A DNA stretch of 29,688 nt from an uncultured Anaerotruncus sp. GTDB lineage: Bacteria > Bacillota > Clostridia > Oscillospirales > Ruminococcaceae. A program made the position numbers and the translations under genes. How positions within the stretch are numbered: position 1 is the stretch's first letter; each line of letters begins with the position of its first letter. Below are positions 29,645 to 29,688 of this stretch, one piece after another. The stretch lies in NCBI GenBank assembly GCA_910586875.1, contig CAJUJI010000014.1, positions 1-29,688 of the forward strand, written 5' to 3'. The notes under the pieces were generated by a model. It did no database searches, was not told the origin of the DNA, and worked only from the letters and a program-made list of their open reading frames with translations.

Positions 29645-29688
29645 TAAAAGTTTCGTCCACCTTTTCAAAGGTGGCGGGGTCCAGGGGC
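29645..29688 (+). repeat. Dispersed intergenic repeat, copy 2 (cut by window end)
   Basis: AAAAGTTT, then a CCACCTTT-TC-AAAGGTGG hairpin, then GGGGTC-CAGGGG. It matches the minus-strand pattern at 10580-10640 in element order but not in stem sequence, so the stem arms vary while the flanks are kept. The element continues past the window. Confidence 0.7.

Noticed and set aside
1..29688. CRISPR array, insertion sequence, prophage or integrase
   Set aside because: No spaced direct repeats of CRISPR type, no transposase or integrase frame, and no tRNA-adjacent attachment duplication seen.

Overview
The window looks like chromosomal DNA of a Gram-positive, endospore-forming, anaerobic member of the Clostridia, probably of the Oscillospiraceae/Ruminococcaceae kind. 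Evidence: an alpha/beta-type small acid-soluble spore protein, strong AGGAGG ribosome binding sites, frequent TTG starts, sigma-A promoters with 16-18 base spacers, FeoAB iron uptake, a TRAP transporter, Rnf-type genes, and fairly GC-rich coding regions with AT-rich promoters and terminators. The exact taxon cannot be read from this sequence alone.

Layout. 1-2895 is a TRAP transporter operon (DctP, cut at its 5' end, then DctQ and DctM), facing a convergent GntR/UTRA regulator (2949-3665). 4066-5555 is an SPFH (stomatin-like)/NfeD membrane pair. 5713-7979 is serC-serA for serine synthesis. 8250-11257 holds mostly poorly characterised membrane or conserved proteins (DUF1624-like, DUF4358-like lipoprotein, NERD-like, DUF1638-like) and a complex hairpin-rich intergenic repeat. 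Then come hflX, a four-tRNA operon (Gly-Arg-His-Gln, minus strand) and rpe. 14034-20682 is the most unusual part: a MecA-like adaptor gene divergent from a compact operon of four Rnf-like genes (C-, D-, E-, A-like) and a membrane-anchored DUF4015-type putative glycosidase. After it come a CBM9-like protein, an Rrf2 regulator with a clear operator/promoter, a hypothetical protein, thioredoxin, the spore protein, tRNA-Ser, the radical SAM pair (TIGR03936/TIGR03960-type), DegV and feoAB. The window ends inside a second copy of the intergenic repeat.

Main point. The Rnf-like operon has no rnfG or rnfB, and nearly all residues that carry electrons in a true Rnf complex appear to be lost. The C-like subunit lacks the glycine-rich FMN/NADH motif but keeps two 4Fe-4S cysteine sets and has gained a coiled-coil tail of about 470 residues. 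The D-like subunit lacks the flavinylated threonine. The E- and A-like subunits keep one of the four cysteines that hold the intramembrane 2Fe-2S cluster. The membrane fold signatures are well preserved and the genes overlap or are tightly spaced, so this looks like a maintained complex repurposed for something other than ferredoxin:NAD+ electron transfer, not a decaying Rnf operon. I know of no characterised system of this make-up. All family calls are from reading the sequence; no database search was run.
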